From Xanthostigma xanthostigma (taxonomy: Eukaryota; Arthropoda; Insecta; Raphidioptera; Raphidiidae), in the NCBI GenBank assembly GCA_963575645.1, contig OY754469.1, positions 46,272,753 to 46,336,752 on the forward strand: DNA of 64,000 bases. The letters are read 5' to 3'. Position numbers and translations under genes: made by a program. Shown piece by piece: positions 54,376 to 64,000 of this stretch. The notes beneath the pieces were generated by a model. It did not search any database. It was not told the origin of the DNA and saw only the letters and a program-made list of their open reading frames with translations. Every line of letters begins with the position of its first letter. Position 1 is the stretch's first letter.

Positions 54376-54651
54376 ATGAGTGGAGCTTTAAAAACATGGC
54401 GACGATGGGGTATCATTTCTCATGGTTACCATATAGTATACAGTGCAATTGTGATTTTTTTTAAATGCAATGAAATGATAAGTATCAGCACAATACGTGA
54501 TTGGGCTGACACAAATCATCGAAAAAGGAATTTTCTTGAAGGGGAACATGTATTTAATGCCGGTCATATAATAAAATTAGGAAAAAATTCATGTGAAACA
54601 CAACCTTCAAGTAAGGTGAATTTTAATGCTTTCTGTTTACAAACTTATTAA
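54376..54651 (+). pseudogene. N-terminal fragment of a SWIM/YqaJ-type protein
   Basis: A 91-codon frame from ATG 54376: MSGALKTWRRWGIISHGY..., WADTNHRKRNFLEGEHVFNA, GHIIKLG, FNAFCLQTY, stop. The order W-A-x-x-N-H-R-K-R-N, E-G-E-x-V-x-N-A-G-H-I, A-x-C-L-Q-T resembles insect proteins with an N-terminal domain ahead of a SWIM zinc finger and YqaJ-type nuclease, as I recall the family. The frame stops before those domains, so it is a truncated copy, probably from a mobile or expanded gene family. No intron needed. Confidence 0.5.
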
Positions 54652-57404
54652 AAGCCCGTTCCTCTTTAATTTTTGATTTTTGATAAAAAAAATTACTTGA
54701 AATATTTGTTCGTCTATTTGATTTCTAGACGCTGTTAAAAAAAAGAATCAACTCAAAAATCATCCCGTCTGGCGATTTAAGCTAGACACGAGCCGTCAGA
54801 CTATTTAGTAATATTGTAGAATATAGACGCTTGACAACTGATTATGTCAATCATAAAACAGAAATGAACGGAGCTTATAGCACGCTAAACGTTGCACCAT
54901 GCTGTTTTCGAGTCGCCACTGTTAATATAAACGTTAAGATACTCGAGTTTAATATGCATGTATGAACATAGTTTAAATACATACAAGAATACAACATTTT
55001 AAACGCGACACTATCTATGATAATATTTTGCCCGTTCAGTAGGTAAGTAAGCAAGCGGCAGAGAAGTTTCTCTATTCGCTTTTCGCGTGGAAAACTTACA
55101 AAGTGCAACTACAGCTTTCTGGAATTAGTTAATTAATTAGACGAGTCGAGTGAATTCGAGGAGAGGTACGATGCGGTACAACGTGGCGGTGGGCAAATAT
55201 CACTGAACTATAATAAACTGGAATGATCATAGATATACCAACAAGGCGTGTCGACAGGGATTGTATTTTTGCCATGGAAAATACAAAACGTTATTTCGAG
55301 TATCACTATCTATGGGCTATGTGCACGGAGGCGGAGTTACAAATTTTTCGATGCGAGCGTTTGTGGTGAGCACTAGGGGAAACTGCGAACTCCAATTTTT
55401 CGTATGTCAGTGAGCAATGTTTATTAAAACTGAAAATAATTATAATTTTATGAAGTTTTTTAATTACAAAGAAAACATAGGAACACTAAGCGATCTGGAA
55501 ATGCTTGTTGTGTTCCGGGCTATTGCGCTGATGGCGATTTAAGTAAAATAAAGACCATTGGCGCCCTAATTTGACGTTCCGCTGTCAGTGTAAACAAATT
55601 AACATCAGTTTTCCTTATTACATTTTTTTTTTGACACATCATGGCCAACTAAAGTTTTTGACTTATCACCATAGAAACATGTCGCGATTTCCATAAAAAG
55701 TTAGTTCAATAATTCTCTATTACCCACTAGCGGCGCTAATAGGCTTCGTGCACACAGCCTATACATCAATTCACAATATGTACGATATTTTTAAACGTAC
55801 AGGTCAACATTTTTTTAAGAATGCAATTATTTAAATTTTCAGTTGTTCAGTCTGTCAGTTCTTACATTACCCTATCATGTGGTTCTTATTTTTTCTCGTC
55901 ATAAGATATCAGAACAAACTCAAGTACTTTTTTTCCACAAATAAAACAGTAGGTATAGGTACAACCATTTAACTTTTCAAGTTTACAACAATAATTTACA
56001 AATCAGAGTATTGATTACTTTTACGAATATGTACAATAATTTTACAGCAAATCACACTGTCAAGTATCACAACAGATTATAAAAAGTCCCCCCGCCACGT
56101 CTGTCTATCTGTCTGAACGCGATAAACTCAAAAACTACCGAACGGATTTTCTTACGGTTTTCACCAATGGACGGAGTGATTCAAGAGAAAGGTTTATGTG
56201 TATAATTCATTAATTTTTTGTGTGAATTGCTTGAAATATGACGATGAACTTGAAGTTGTCGTGAAAAAATCAAGCTGACTGGGAGACAGCGCATGCCCGT
56301 ATTATTACAGTTCAGTGGAAATTATTTTCTGTGACTGCGTTCATGTCGGTGAATCGCATCGATGCTCAGATGTTATTCGCCGAAGTGAATTAATTAATGA
56401 TGTGCAAGATTAAATTATGAACATTTGAATATGACTAATAATTCGATTAAAATTTTAAAAAAGCTATTTTATTTTAAGTGACGCATCAGATACGATTATT
56501 ATGATGCACAAAAAAAAATATATGAAAAGTTCTTTAGATAAATTAAAAGCATATCAAGCAAAATTTATATATTTTCAGTGGAAATCATTTATTTGTGTTT
56601 TTAAGTCCTTAAGAACCTTGAATAGGTTAAGTTCACAAATAAATAATTATAGTTTCACAGAAAGTTTGTAGGTTTTGCTCGATTCTACGAGCGTTATCTA
56701 TGGGGTACGCTCATGTTAACGTCATAGAAAAAGACAAAGTTTTTGAAACAGAGATACTTTATTCAGATTGAATGCAAGTACATCAACTAATCCTATCATC
56801 GGAGAAATCAAGGAATTACATCGAAGAAAGAGACGCAGATATATTTTCGATACGCTTAGTTGCGTTCACCCACCGCACACTGAGTAGATAGGCAATGATT
56901 CATATAGTTAATTAATAGATATATGTATTAAGTCGATGATCTCTTTTTATTATAAATGGCCTGTGAGTGCTTACTATACTGAATTATTTTATTAATGCAA
57001 CGTGCTCCTCAATTCTCAAAACCCCGGGATCACGTAAACTGCAGTTATGTAAGTAGTTAGAATACCTACACGGCTTTGGAGACGCAGGGAGTCTTCGTGG
57101 ATTCAAACACATTCAAGTGGATTCGTGTAGATTAATTGTCTGCTCTTCAAATAATTATAATATAGGTAGCTAACTACTTCATATAATACTGACGGAGAGA
57201 ACCCATTACAATTTATTATATGTATTACAGTTGGCCTACGGTTCTATTAATTAATTTAATAAGACCGCTTTAATTTAAGGTGTGTTGTCGAGCATTTATA
57301 AGCAATACTCAAAAAAAATCCGCACAACAATGACGTTACTAATATGGTAATGGTTGCGGTAATAATAGTAGGAATTGTGACTTTTGAACTTGATTGTTGA
57401 GTTA
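54652..57404. other. No gene recognised; one LINE-style patch
   Basis: 56090-56220 (CTGTCTGAACGCGATAAACT, CAAAAACTACCGAACGGATT) matches the 3' style of common insect repeats. 55140-55340 and 55540-55750 are GC-richer, with ATTGGCGCC / GGCGCTAAT near the latter's ends, but I cannot define elements. Confidence 0.4.
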
Positions 57405-58029
57405 TACAGTGTGGTCACTTAAGTGTGCAACATATGGGAAAATTTTTAATTAAATGCACAACCAAAATACAAATATTGCCAAAAGTTGGTGCATGTCCGA
57501 TAATCATTTTAGGTGCTCTTAGAATTGTTGAAACTCAAACAGCATACAGGTGTTTAATATCGTTGCAACAAACAAAGTTTGTGATTTCATAAAAAATAAA
57601 AAAAAATTAAAAATCTAAGTTAATTTTTCAAATATGCCTGAATTTAAACAAAGTTATGCGAAATTGATTTGATTTTGAATAATTTATTAGTGTGTTTAAG
57701 GTAGGTAAGTATAAAAAAAATTATTTTGGTTTTTAAAAAAAAAAAATTTTTTTCTTAGAAAGCCATGTTTTGGTATTTGGGCATAACTTTTAAGTCTAAA
57801 CAACTTTTTCTTATAACATTTCGCTGAATTTTTTGAAATAAGGGCACTTTACTATTGTACAATTTTTATATTTTTTGACCCACCCTGTATGCTGTTTGAG
57901 TTTCAACAATTCTAAGAGCACCTAAAATGATTATCGGACATGCACCAACTTTTGGCAATATTTGTATTTTGGTTGTGCATTAAATTAAAAATTTTCCCAT
58001 ATGTTGCACACTTAAGTGACCAGACTGTA
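57405..58029. mobile_element. TA-flanked element with about 150-bp TIRs
   Basis: CAGTGTGGTCACTTAAGTG (from 57407) and the complement of CAGTCTGGTCACTTAAGTG (to 58027), each next to TA. The arms remain complementary to about 57556 and 57885 with very few differences. CAGT(G/C) ends and a TA duplication fit Tc1/mariner. 621 bp; no transposase. Confidence 0.8.
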
Positions 58030-58643
58030 TATAATGCCACCGATCGCCGAGAGCCTACGACTTTTAGGTTGCGTGGAAGTTACTATACCTTGCCGCCACT
58101 TTAGCTTAATGTTCTTCAGTTGATTTTTATAGTATACGGTATACTAATATTGCAGTCTCAATCTCATGAATCGATTTTACCACACCGTGCCAAAGAGTTT
58201 TTTACTTCAACAAAATTGTTCTCGACTAAAAATAATACGGTAAATATGTTCATGTTTCCGTAAAAAACAAAAGAATTTTGTCACAGCGTCGGCGGACATA
58301 CTGTTGACTTTGAATACAATAAATTTTAGTGGAAATGCAAATTTGTTTCAGTGTTTTGAAAAAGAAAAGTTTTTTTTAAAGAATCAAGAAGAAACATTTA
58401 TTAAATTCCGAATTAAGACGGGGTGATTATGCGGTAGCTTATATGTACATTAAAGTGCAATTTGTAAAACAACAAACAAGAGTTAAATGGAACACAAGAA
58501 AAAGGCATAAATATTCTTTATCCTTAAAAAGCAATTAACAAAACAAAACATTTAAACGCGCTCTGATAAATAATCTACGTTTATACAAAATACAAAACAT
58601 GGAGCATCTTTAAACACAATACCGTCCATTAAAAGCTTGGACA
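58030..58643. other. No recognisable feature
   Basis: Unique AT-rich sequence. Confidence 0.35.
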
Positions 58644-59222
58644 TACAGTATGTAAATACGTAAGATGTACATAGGGAAAATAACATTGGGAAAAAATGAC
58701 TGGATCAGAGTGAGCCTTGAAATCTTGTTTTTCAATTTGACAGATAATATTCTTTTGCAAAATGAATGTGTATACTACCGAAGAAAATATTCAAATGATT
58801 ACAACATAATCAGACTTTTTTTTATTAAATGGGACATTAAATTCCCAAAAATACTAAATATGGAGCGAGATCAAATATCTCCGCCTATTCGTGTTGAACC
58901 TAAAGACATTAGGTCACTGATTTACCAACGCGTATACGTCATACCAGTCAGACAATTTTTGAATGAAATGTTTTCAAACAGATGGAGTTATTTTTTTGTT
59001 TTATTTTTGTACAAAAAAATTAAAATAATCATTTATAAGAGCTTTTTTTATTATTAAAAAAGTCAAGTTAAATAAAAATAAATCAAAATAAAATAGAAAT
59101 CCTCCAGATTACCACGATAATTCAATAGAAATAACAATTAATGTAGTCATGGCTAACTCTGATCCAAGTATTTTTCCCAATGCTAATTTTCCTATGTGCA
59201 CCTTACGCGTTTACATACTGTA
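58644..59222. mobile_element. TA-flanked Tc1-like MITE
   Basis: TA-CAGTATGTAAATACGTAAG at 58644 and ...CTTACGCGTTTACATACTG-TA at 59222; TIRs continue about 75 bp (ATAGGGAAAATAACATTGGG, TGACTGGATCAGAGTGAGCC). 575 bp. A 130-codon plus frame (58665-59057) starts inside the TIR, is Ile/Lys/Phe-rich and lacks transposase motifs. Confidence 0.78.
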
Positions 59223-59320
59223 TATGCATAAGTACGGAGTACTATTAAAATCCACGTTGAATTTGACACTGTTAAATGTTTTAGCGATGTCATGATAAAA
59301 AAAATCTTTATTTCGGTCGT

Positions 59321-59575
59321 TCAAGGTACCTCAGATTGTAAAAAATGCCCTCGGAAAATTGTGATCGCAAAAAACATTTTATAACTATTTTTAAGCTTGA
59401 CCCAGCATATTTGTTTGTTAACTATCTTCGCTTCAAATCTTGCAATAGCTTTTTCAACTACTTCCCGGTATCCGATTGAGTTGAAATTTTGCATACGTAT
59501 GTAGTTCCGATGACAATACAATATAATAACTGACCGGTCCAGCTTTCGTCCGGATGCAAATCGCAATTTTAATAA
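59321..59575 (-). repeat. Composite insect repeat, second copy
   Basis: Inverse of 27530-27664: AGCTTTTTCAACTACTTCCC, GATTGAGTTGAAATTTTGCA, ACTGACCGGTCCAGCTTTCG. Fragmentary. Confidence 0.5.
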
Positions 59576-59650
59576 AGCACATTAAAAACTTGAAAATAAA
59601 ATAGGTTAAAAAAGCTTTTAAGATGTACTAAAAACTAGAAAATAATTCTA

Positions 59651-59818
59651 AGTCACCATAGGGGACTTTAACATAAAATCATGGGGGCATTCATATGGTT
59701 GAAGAAAACAGTCGAAAGGTAAATATGATTTCAAATCTCAAACAAATGGAAGTTGTCTACTAAAAGCGCCCCACGCTTTTATTTTAGTTTAGTTTAATCA
59801 AAGCCCCCTATGGTGACT
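59651..59818. mobile_element. MITE with AGTCACCATAGGGG TIRs
   Basis: AGTCACCATAGGGGACTTTA (59651) faces the complement of AGTCACCATAGGGGGCTTTG (59818). 168 bp, non-coding, no clear duplication. Confidence 0.65.
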
Positions 59819-60395
59819 CATAACTATTTTACATACATAAACTATTATTTTGCACTAAACTAAAAATGGTGGTAGGTTCAATTAACTCTTTTCATGCAAT
59901 GAAATTGGTTTTTAAGTACGATGAACTTGCTTTCCTCTGAATTAATTTTTAATCAACAAGACATTTCTTTCAATGAACAGTTAACTGGTTGAATTTTTTT
60001 TCATCGTGACAGTGTCTGTACTCATGAATTACTAACGATCAAGCTATTAGCTATATGGACTAAACCTTTTTTTAAAGAACAACCTACTAATGATATCGTA
60101 CCAGTTCTTCCGTACATTTTTTATAGCATTAATTAGACAAAATTTGTATTTCAGTAATGGAAAATTAAACAACAGAGCTTTGTTGCTATTTGTCAAATTA
60201 CATGAAAATATCTAATGTTTTATAACATAGTACATATAGTTAAGCATAATTCTATTTTATCTTTAACTATAAATTATCAATAAGCATTCAAAATCGAAGT
60301 CTAATGAAAGCTAAATAACTGTTAATTAATAACAAATACCTAAAAAACTGCTCAGAACGCATTCAGAAAATATTAAACGAAAATTAGAAGCAAAT
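59819..60395. other. No recognisable feature
   Basis: Unique AT-rich sequence. Confidence 0.35.
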
Positions 60396-60950
60396 GTTAG
60401 CACTAGTGATGTGCCGGATATCCGTATCCGTATCCGCGGATATTCGAGGGAGAAGAAAGATCCGTATCCGTATCCGTTAGTTTTTAGCGGATCTTTTACC
60501 TTATTAATTTTCAATTCATAGATGAAATTTTATATATATATATAGGTGATTAAGTAATAATGAAAACCTGTTAAATTCCATTCAGATTATTTTTTATTTT
60601 TTTAAAACGTATTTGGCACCTTTATATTGCAAACATTTATCGTAGTGAGTACCATACTAATAGTACATAACTCAAAGGTACTAAATCAACTATCTTTATA
60701 ATGAGATATTGCACATCGATCTTTGGAAAGAGACAATCTGTTATGAGAGTTAACTCTTAAAGAGGTCAATAACTTTTTCCCATAACAGATAGTCTCTTTC
60801 CAAAGGTCGATGTGCAATATTTACCGCCGCGTACTATAAGAAAGTTAAGATCCGTATCCGTATCCGCGGATCTTGAAACCAAAAATCCGTATTCAGATCC
60901 GTATCCGCGGATATACATTTTTAACGATCCGGCACTTCACTAGTTAGCAC
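60396..60950 (-). mobile_element. hAT MITE TAGTGATGTGCCGG, copy 3
   Basis: A 539-bp unit (60404-60942), inverse of copies 1 and 2, flanked by a perfect 8-bp duplication GTTAGCAC. One TIR has a T for A (TAGTGAAGTGCCGG on the complement). It keeps the full internal hairpin and is the longest copy. Confidence 0.92.
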
Positions 60951-61033
60951 CACCTCTCACATAGAATTAATGATAAATCGATAAATTGTAGATTGCCCTT
61001 CACGTAATACATAAAATAATTTGCTCATGTAAC

Positions 61034-61082
61034 AACGGCGGCAATCTACAAATTCGGGCGAAGCCGAACCGGACCACTCGTA
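61034..61082 (+). mobile_element. CCGGACCGG-type repeat, terminal fragment
   Basis: GGCGGCAATCTACAAATTCG, GGCGAAGCCGAACCGGACCA. Only the last 49 bp of the family remain. Confidence 0.5.
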
Positions 61083-61647
61083 ATTTATAATTTCAGAATC
61101 GTCCTATTCCTCGTCATTCAAAATTTCATAAAAATTTTGCCAAGACAGCGCCTTACGCAATCGCACCGACCCTGGTCTCTATGTTCAGTTGAAAACCCTG
61201 ATTCAAACGCAACGAAATACAAATGCATTTACAATCCTCTAAGGATGTGCAAAATCTAGCACACATCGTAATGTGTATGACAATCATATGTCAAATGATT
61301 TGACATTTACCGCATACAGGGATACATGCATATTTGACTACAATGCGACTGCTGAATATAAAATCACTTACTTGCTATACAATCGAACCAATTTAAAATG
61401 GTGCATCTGTTCATATAATATTTACACATTTGTAACAAAACCGGTTCAAAGATAAAAGTGAAAACGTCAAAAAACAACTCTAAGATTTAAAGCAATTAAA
61501 AATATTTACCGTTTACTCTACAAATGGAAAATTTGATCTTTTTTTTAATGTATTCCAACTGTATATAACCACATATATAGAGCATATGCACATATATAAG
61601 AGAATATCACTTGGGGATGTCACTACCTCTTGGTATCTGGCCAGTGT
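61083..61647. other. No recognisable feature
   Basis: Unique AT-rich sequence. Confidence 0.35.
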
Positions 61648-61888
61648 ATTTAATTATCAAATCTTTGATTAACGTCTGAATAGAACTCTTCAATAAATAA
61701 AATTATCGAGCAATTTTTCAGACAATATATTAACAAAAAATATAATTAATACATTAACGTTGCGATCCGGATTTGGATCTTCTTCAGAACGGATCTAAAA
61801 ATTAATTAATTAATAATTAATATTTAATTTCTAATTCGCTTTATTGTCTGAAAAATTGGTAGATAATTTTATTTATTATTTAATTCTC
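61648..61888 (-). mobile_element. Penelope-like family i with 11-bp TSD
   Basis: ATTTAATTATC (61648-61658) and ATTTAATTCTC (61878-61888) flank 61659-61877. Starts AAATCTTTGATTAACG, ends AATTTTATTTATT. The core is on the minus strand at 61755-61787. Confidence 0.65.
61755..61787 (-). ncRNA. Hammerhead-ribozyme-like core, family i
   Basis: Minus strand: CTGAAGA, A, GATCC-AAATCC-GGATC (perfect stem), GCAACGTTA. One base of the GAAA box is mutated (GCAA), which should abolish cleavage in this copy. Confidence 0.45.
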
Positions 61889-61924
61889 AAAGGTGAGTCT
61901 AAACGACAAACACAAAATATCCAT

Positions 61925-62000
61925 GAGCAGATGTAGGATTCGAACCCACGACAGTACGATCCAAAGGCCAGCACGCTGACCATTACACCACGCTGTCCTC
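61925..62000 (-). pseudogene. tRNA-Gln-like 76-nt sequence or SINE head
   Basis: Minus strand GAGGACAGCGTGGTGTAATG, GTCAGCGTGCTGGCCTTTGG, ATCGTACTGTCGTGGGTTCG, AATCC...CTGCTC is 76 nt long with a good A box (TGGTGTAATGG) and B box (GGGTTCGAATCC). Five of seven acceptor pairs can form, but the anticodon stem cannot. CTTTGGA resembles a Gln(TTG) loop. A tRNA pseudogene or tRNA-derived SINE rather than a working gene. Confidence 0.6.
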
Positions 62001-62283
62001 GAAAATTTGATCTTAAATTATCTTACACTTTTTTGGTTGATGTTACGTAATAACTAACCAGTTATCGCTAACCGATAATTATCGAATACCAGTAACAATA
62101 TCAGCTAATACATGTTAAGAAAAACATTTTTTGCGCATGCTATGCAAACCTGAAACACCCAGTTTCGCTCTGAATGAGCTAATGATATGTGAATTCAAGA
62201 GTGAATTCATAAATGTGAAAAAATAGTTACATGTAATTTAAATATAATGCTTATATCAAAATTAAACAAAAAAAAAATGAAAC

Positions 62284-62487
62284 TGTAACACCACGTCTTA
62301 AAAAGCCACGACGCCACTGGTGTACCCTGGTGGTCATGTGAAGAAACAGAGGCAAGATGGCAGCGGAACGTATGAACTAGGTAGTAGTGTTCATGTTAAA
62401 AAACTTAAATCAATAAATATGTTGAATTAAATAATATTCATGTTACAAACTTACGTTAATAATATGTTAAATAAAATAATTGTTACA
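62284..62487 (+). mobile_element. Solo LTR, TGTAACA family
   Basis: TGTAACACCACGTCTTAAAA ... AATTGTTACA, 204 bp, with a single copy of the roughly 53-bp unit. No PBS follows and no target duplication is visible. Closest to the 13062 LTR. Confidence 0.6.
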
Positions 62488-62696
62488 ACTTTAAGAACAA
62501 TTTCAATCAGAATAACTTTCACCGTTTTTGTAAGAAGAAAACCATTGGGAACTCATAAAATATTACTGTTGCTATTTTTATGAGCGTCCAATTGTTCTCT
62601 TTTTATACATGTTAAATATTGTTCTAATCAAATTATTTTCTCCTTATCAGTGCAAAAGAAAACCATGGTCTTTAAAAAGTTATTATTTTAATTAAT

Positions 62697-62863
62697 TTAA
62701 TTTTTTTACAAATCTTTGATTAACGTCTGAATAGAACTCTTCAAATTAATAAAATTGTCGACCAATTTTTCTCAGACCATATATTGACAAAAAATAATAA
62801 TTTTTGTCAATATATGGTCTGAGAAAAATTGGTCGACAATTTTATTTATTTTAATTTTTTTAC
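62697..62863. mobile_element. Penelope-like family i minimal snapback, 13-bp TSD
   Basis: TTAATTTTTTTAC at 62697-62709 and 62851-62863 flanks 141 bp. The insert is head (AAATCTTTGATTAACG...) plus two arms (TTGTCGACCAATTTTTCTCA and inverse) meeting around AAAAAATAATAATT. The hammerhead-like core is completely deleted. Confidence 0.7.
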
Positions 62864-62892
62864 TTTTAATTACTTTAATTTCAAATATTCGT

Positions 62893-62957
62893 CCAAAGAG
62901 GGGCTCAAACCCATGATCCTGCGATCACGACTGAGCTAGCACGGCTTGCTACTTCGG
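62893..62957 (-). pseudogene. tRNA-derived SINE head
   Basis: Minus strand AAGCCGTGCTAGCTCAGTCG, TGATCGCAGGATCATGGGTT, TGAGCCCC: an A box (TAGCTCAGTCG) and a B box (GGGTTTGAGCC) only about 25 bp apart, so the anticodon arm is deleted. SINE head or tRNA pseudogene. Confidence 0.5.
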
Positions 62958-63421
62958 TTCTATATTCTTGTATACTAGTTTCACATACATTCATCAAAAA
63001 AACATTATTTAATTATCAAGAACACATTCTTTAAACTGTTGAATCATGTACTGTCATCGCCAATACATATATGTATACAAGATTTAGATTTAATGGGTTA
63101 ACTGGAATTGATCAAATTTCTATTTGACCCATAGAGTCAGGATTTTTAACTTAGAAAAAAAACCGATTCGTTCATCTCTACGATAAGTGAAATGTTTAAA
63201 CGGTTTTGCAAATCCAAATTGTGCGCGGTGTAAAGATCGTAAACCATTGGATGCAGTAGCATTATTCCGGCAAATCTACATACTGTGTACTTTACATAAC
63301 GTTACTTGTGACAATTTATGCATGCACACACATCTTCCAAATACATGTTTTCATCCAGTATACAGACGATTGTTTTCTTCCAGTCCACTCGCGGTTGAGT
63401 AACAGACATGATGACAGTATA
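62958..63421. other. No recognisable feature
   Basis: A 71-codon open plus frame (63187-63402) is Cys-rich but matches no family I know. Confidence 0.35.
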
Positions 63422-63698
63422 CAAGAATCAAAGAATTAATGGTTTTAGAGAAAAACATACCTATGTTGAAAGAATTCTAATAAGTGACCCAGTGTTAATA
63501 TAAACATAAGATTTTTAATAAACTAAAAGTATATAAAATACTACAATCGCTAATTTTCACTCAAACACGGAATGACGTCACGTCTATGTAAATCAAAGAG
63601 AATTTAAACACTTGAAGTAAATAATCATCCTGTCGCTTGAATTTTTGTTGCGATCATTCACTTCTGCATCATTTAATTAGTTGAATTGTTGTTTATTC
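63422..63698. repeat. Second copy of the 36.4-kb insertion
   Basis: CAAGAATCAAAGAATTAATG ... ACACGGAATGACGTCACGTC ... TTTGTTGCGATCATTCACTT ... TTGTTGTTTATTC. Longer than the 36.4-kb copy because of an internal AAAGTATATAAAATACTACA block. No flanking duplication here. Confidence 0.6.
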
Positions 63699-64000
63699 GT
63701 GATTTTGTGATATTTTGGAACACTTATGTCATTTTTGAAGTTAGTTAACTCACAGTTAAAGAAAGCCATACTATTTTTACTACTAAATACCTACTTATCA
63801 GAAAGTGTTTAATATAAATCATATCAATAAGTCTATTTACATACCTATCTACGAAATACCTCTGCACCGACAGTTCTACACCCATAAATATAACATCTAA
63901 TGTTTGTTGTCACTTAGGCGTGACGTCACAAGCGGACGCCATGACACCTACGAGCGTTTTCGCGCTTAATTCAAAATAGAAAGATAAAAATGCATTAATT
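63699..64000. other. No recognisable feature
   Basis: AT-rich; 63910-63965 is GC-richer (GGCGTGACGTCACAAGCGGA) with a CRE-like palindrome. Context cut by the window end. Confidence 0.35.

Noticed and set aside
58665-59057. 130-codon plus-strand frame
   Set aside because: It begins inside a transposon TIR, is Ile/Lys/Phe/Tyr-rich from AT bias and has no transposase D-D-E/D motif.
61925-62000. Functional tRNA gene
   Set aside because: Length and A/B boxes are good, but the anticodon stem does not pair and two acceptor pairs are lost.

Overview
The window looks like AT-rich, non-coding nuclear DNA of an insect. It is probably from inside or beside a large-intron gene. Evidence: no bacterial-style gene packing, no long ORFs, a dense mosaic of eukaryotic transposons (hAT, TTAA-target, Tc1/mariner-like, PIF/Harbinger-like, Penelope-like, LINE, SINE, LTR), and LINE tails of the type common in insects. 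The many 'taggta'-type words and the LINE tails would suit Lepidoptera, but I cannot fix the order from sequence alone.

Only one convincing host coding exon is present, on the minus strand at 52194-52475. It is 282 nt, GC-rich and flanked by AG/GT splice signals, with phase 1 at both ends. Its peptide (YSLSGSEGED..., SENASDATLTDSE...) resembles the intracellular N-terminus of teneurins. The acceptor reads GCAG|GTAAAG, so splicing onto this exon recreates a donor-like sequence (possible recursive splice site). A hAT MITE sits about 30 bp past the exon's donor side. If the call is right, most of the 64 kb is teneurin intron.

Layout. 0-5 kb: a LINE tail with 14-bp TSD, a MITE, a Penelope-like snapback, a hAT split by another element, and an inverted second copy of that element. 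5-11 kb: TTAA element, GGGGGCA MITE, two hAT MITEs with perfect 8-bp TSDs. 11-14 kb: LTR pieces, a PIF/Harbinger-like MITE with a decayed MADF domain, and a palindromic LTR-PBS-LTR junction. 14-25 kb: nested MITE/Penelope-like insertion, a double palindrome, and three copies of one 0.2-0.65-kb element within 2.2 kb. 26-30 kb: perfect 181-bp tandem duplication, Penelope-like remnants, a LINE ORF2 fragment carrying an exact 79-bp palindrome. 31-38 kb: two more TTAA elements, foldbacks, and a three-level nest at 36 kb. 40-44 kb: minisatellite, 742-bp TIR element, tRNA-Gly-like fragment. 46-54 kb: GC-rich MADF-like patch, LINE tail, Penelope-like elements, tRNA-derived SINE, the exon. 54-64 kb: decayed domain fragment, long-TIR Tc1-like elements, third large hAT copy, Penelope-like copies with 11-13-bp TSDs, solo LTR, tRNA-like SINE heads.

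The most interesting thread is a motif recurring in at least five otherwise unrelated repeat families: CTGA(A/T)GA, one base, a short GC-closed stem-loop, then GAAACGTY. This matches the hammerhead ribozyme core. Stem bases differ between families while the core is fixed, and several copies lie in inverted-repeat snapbacks with 11-14-bp target duplications, as expected of Penelope-like retroelements known to carry hammerheads.
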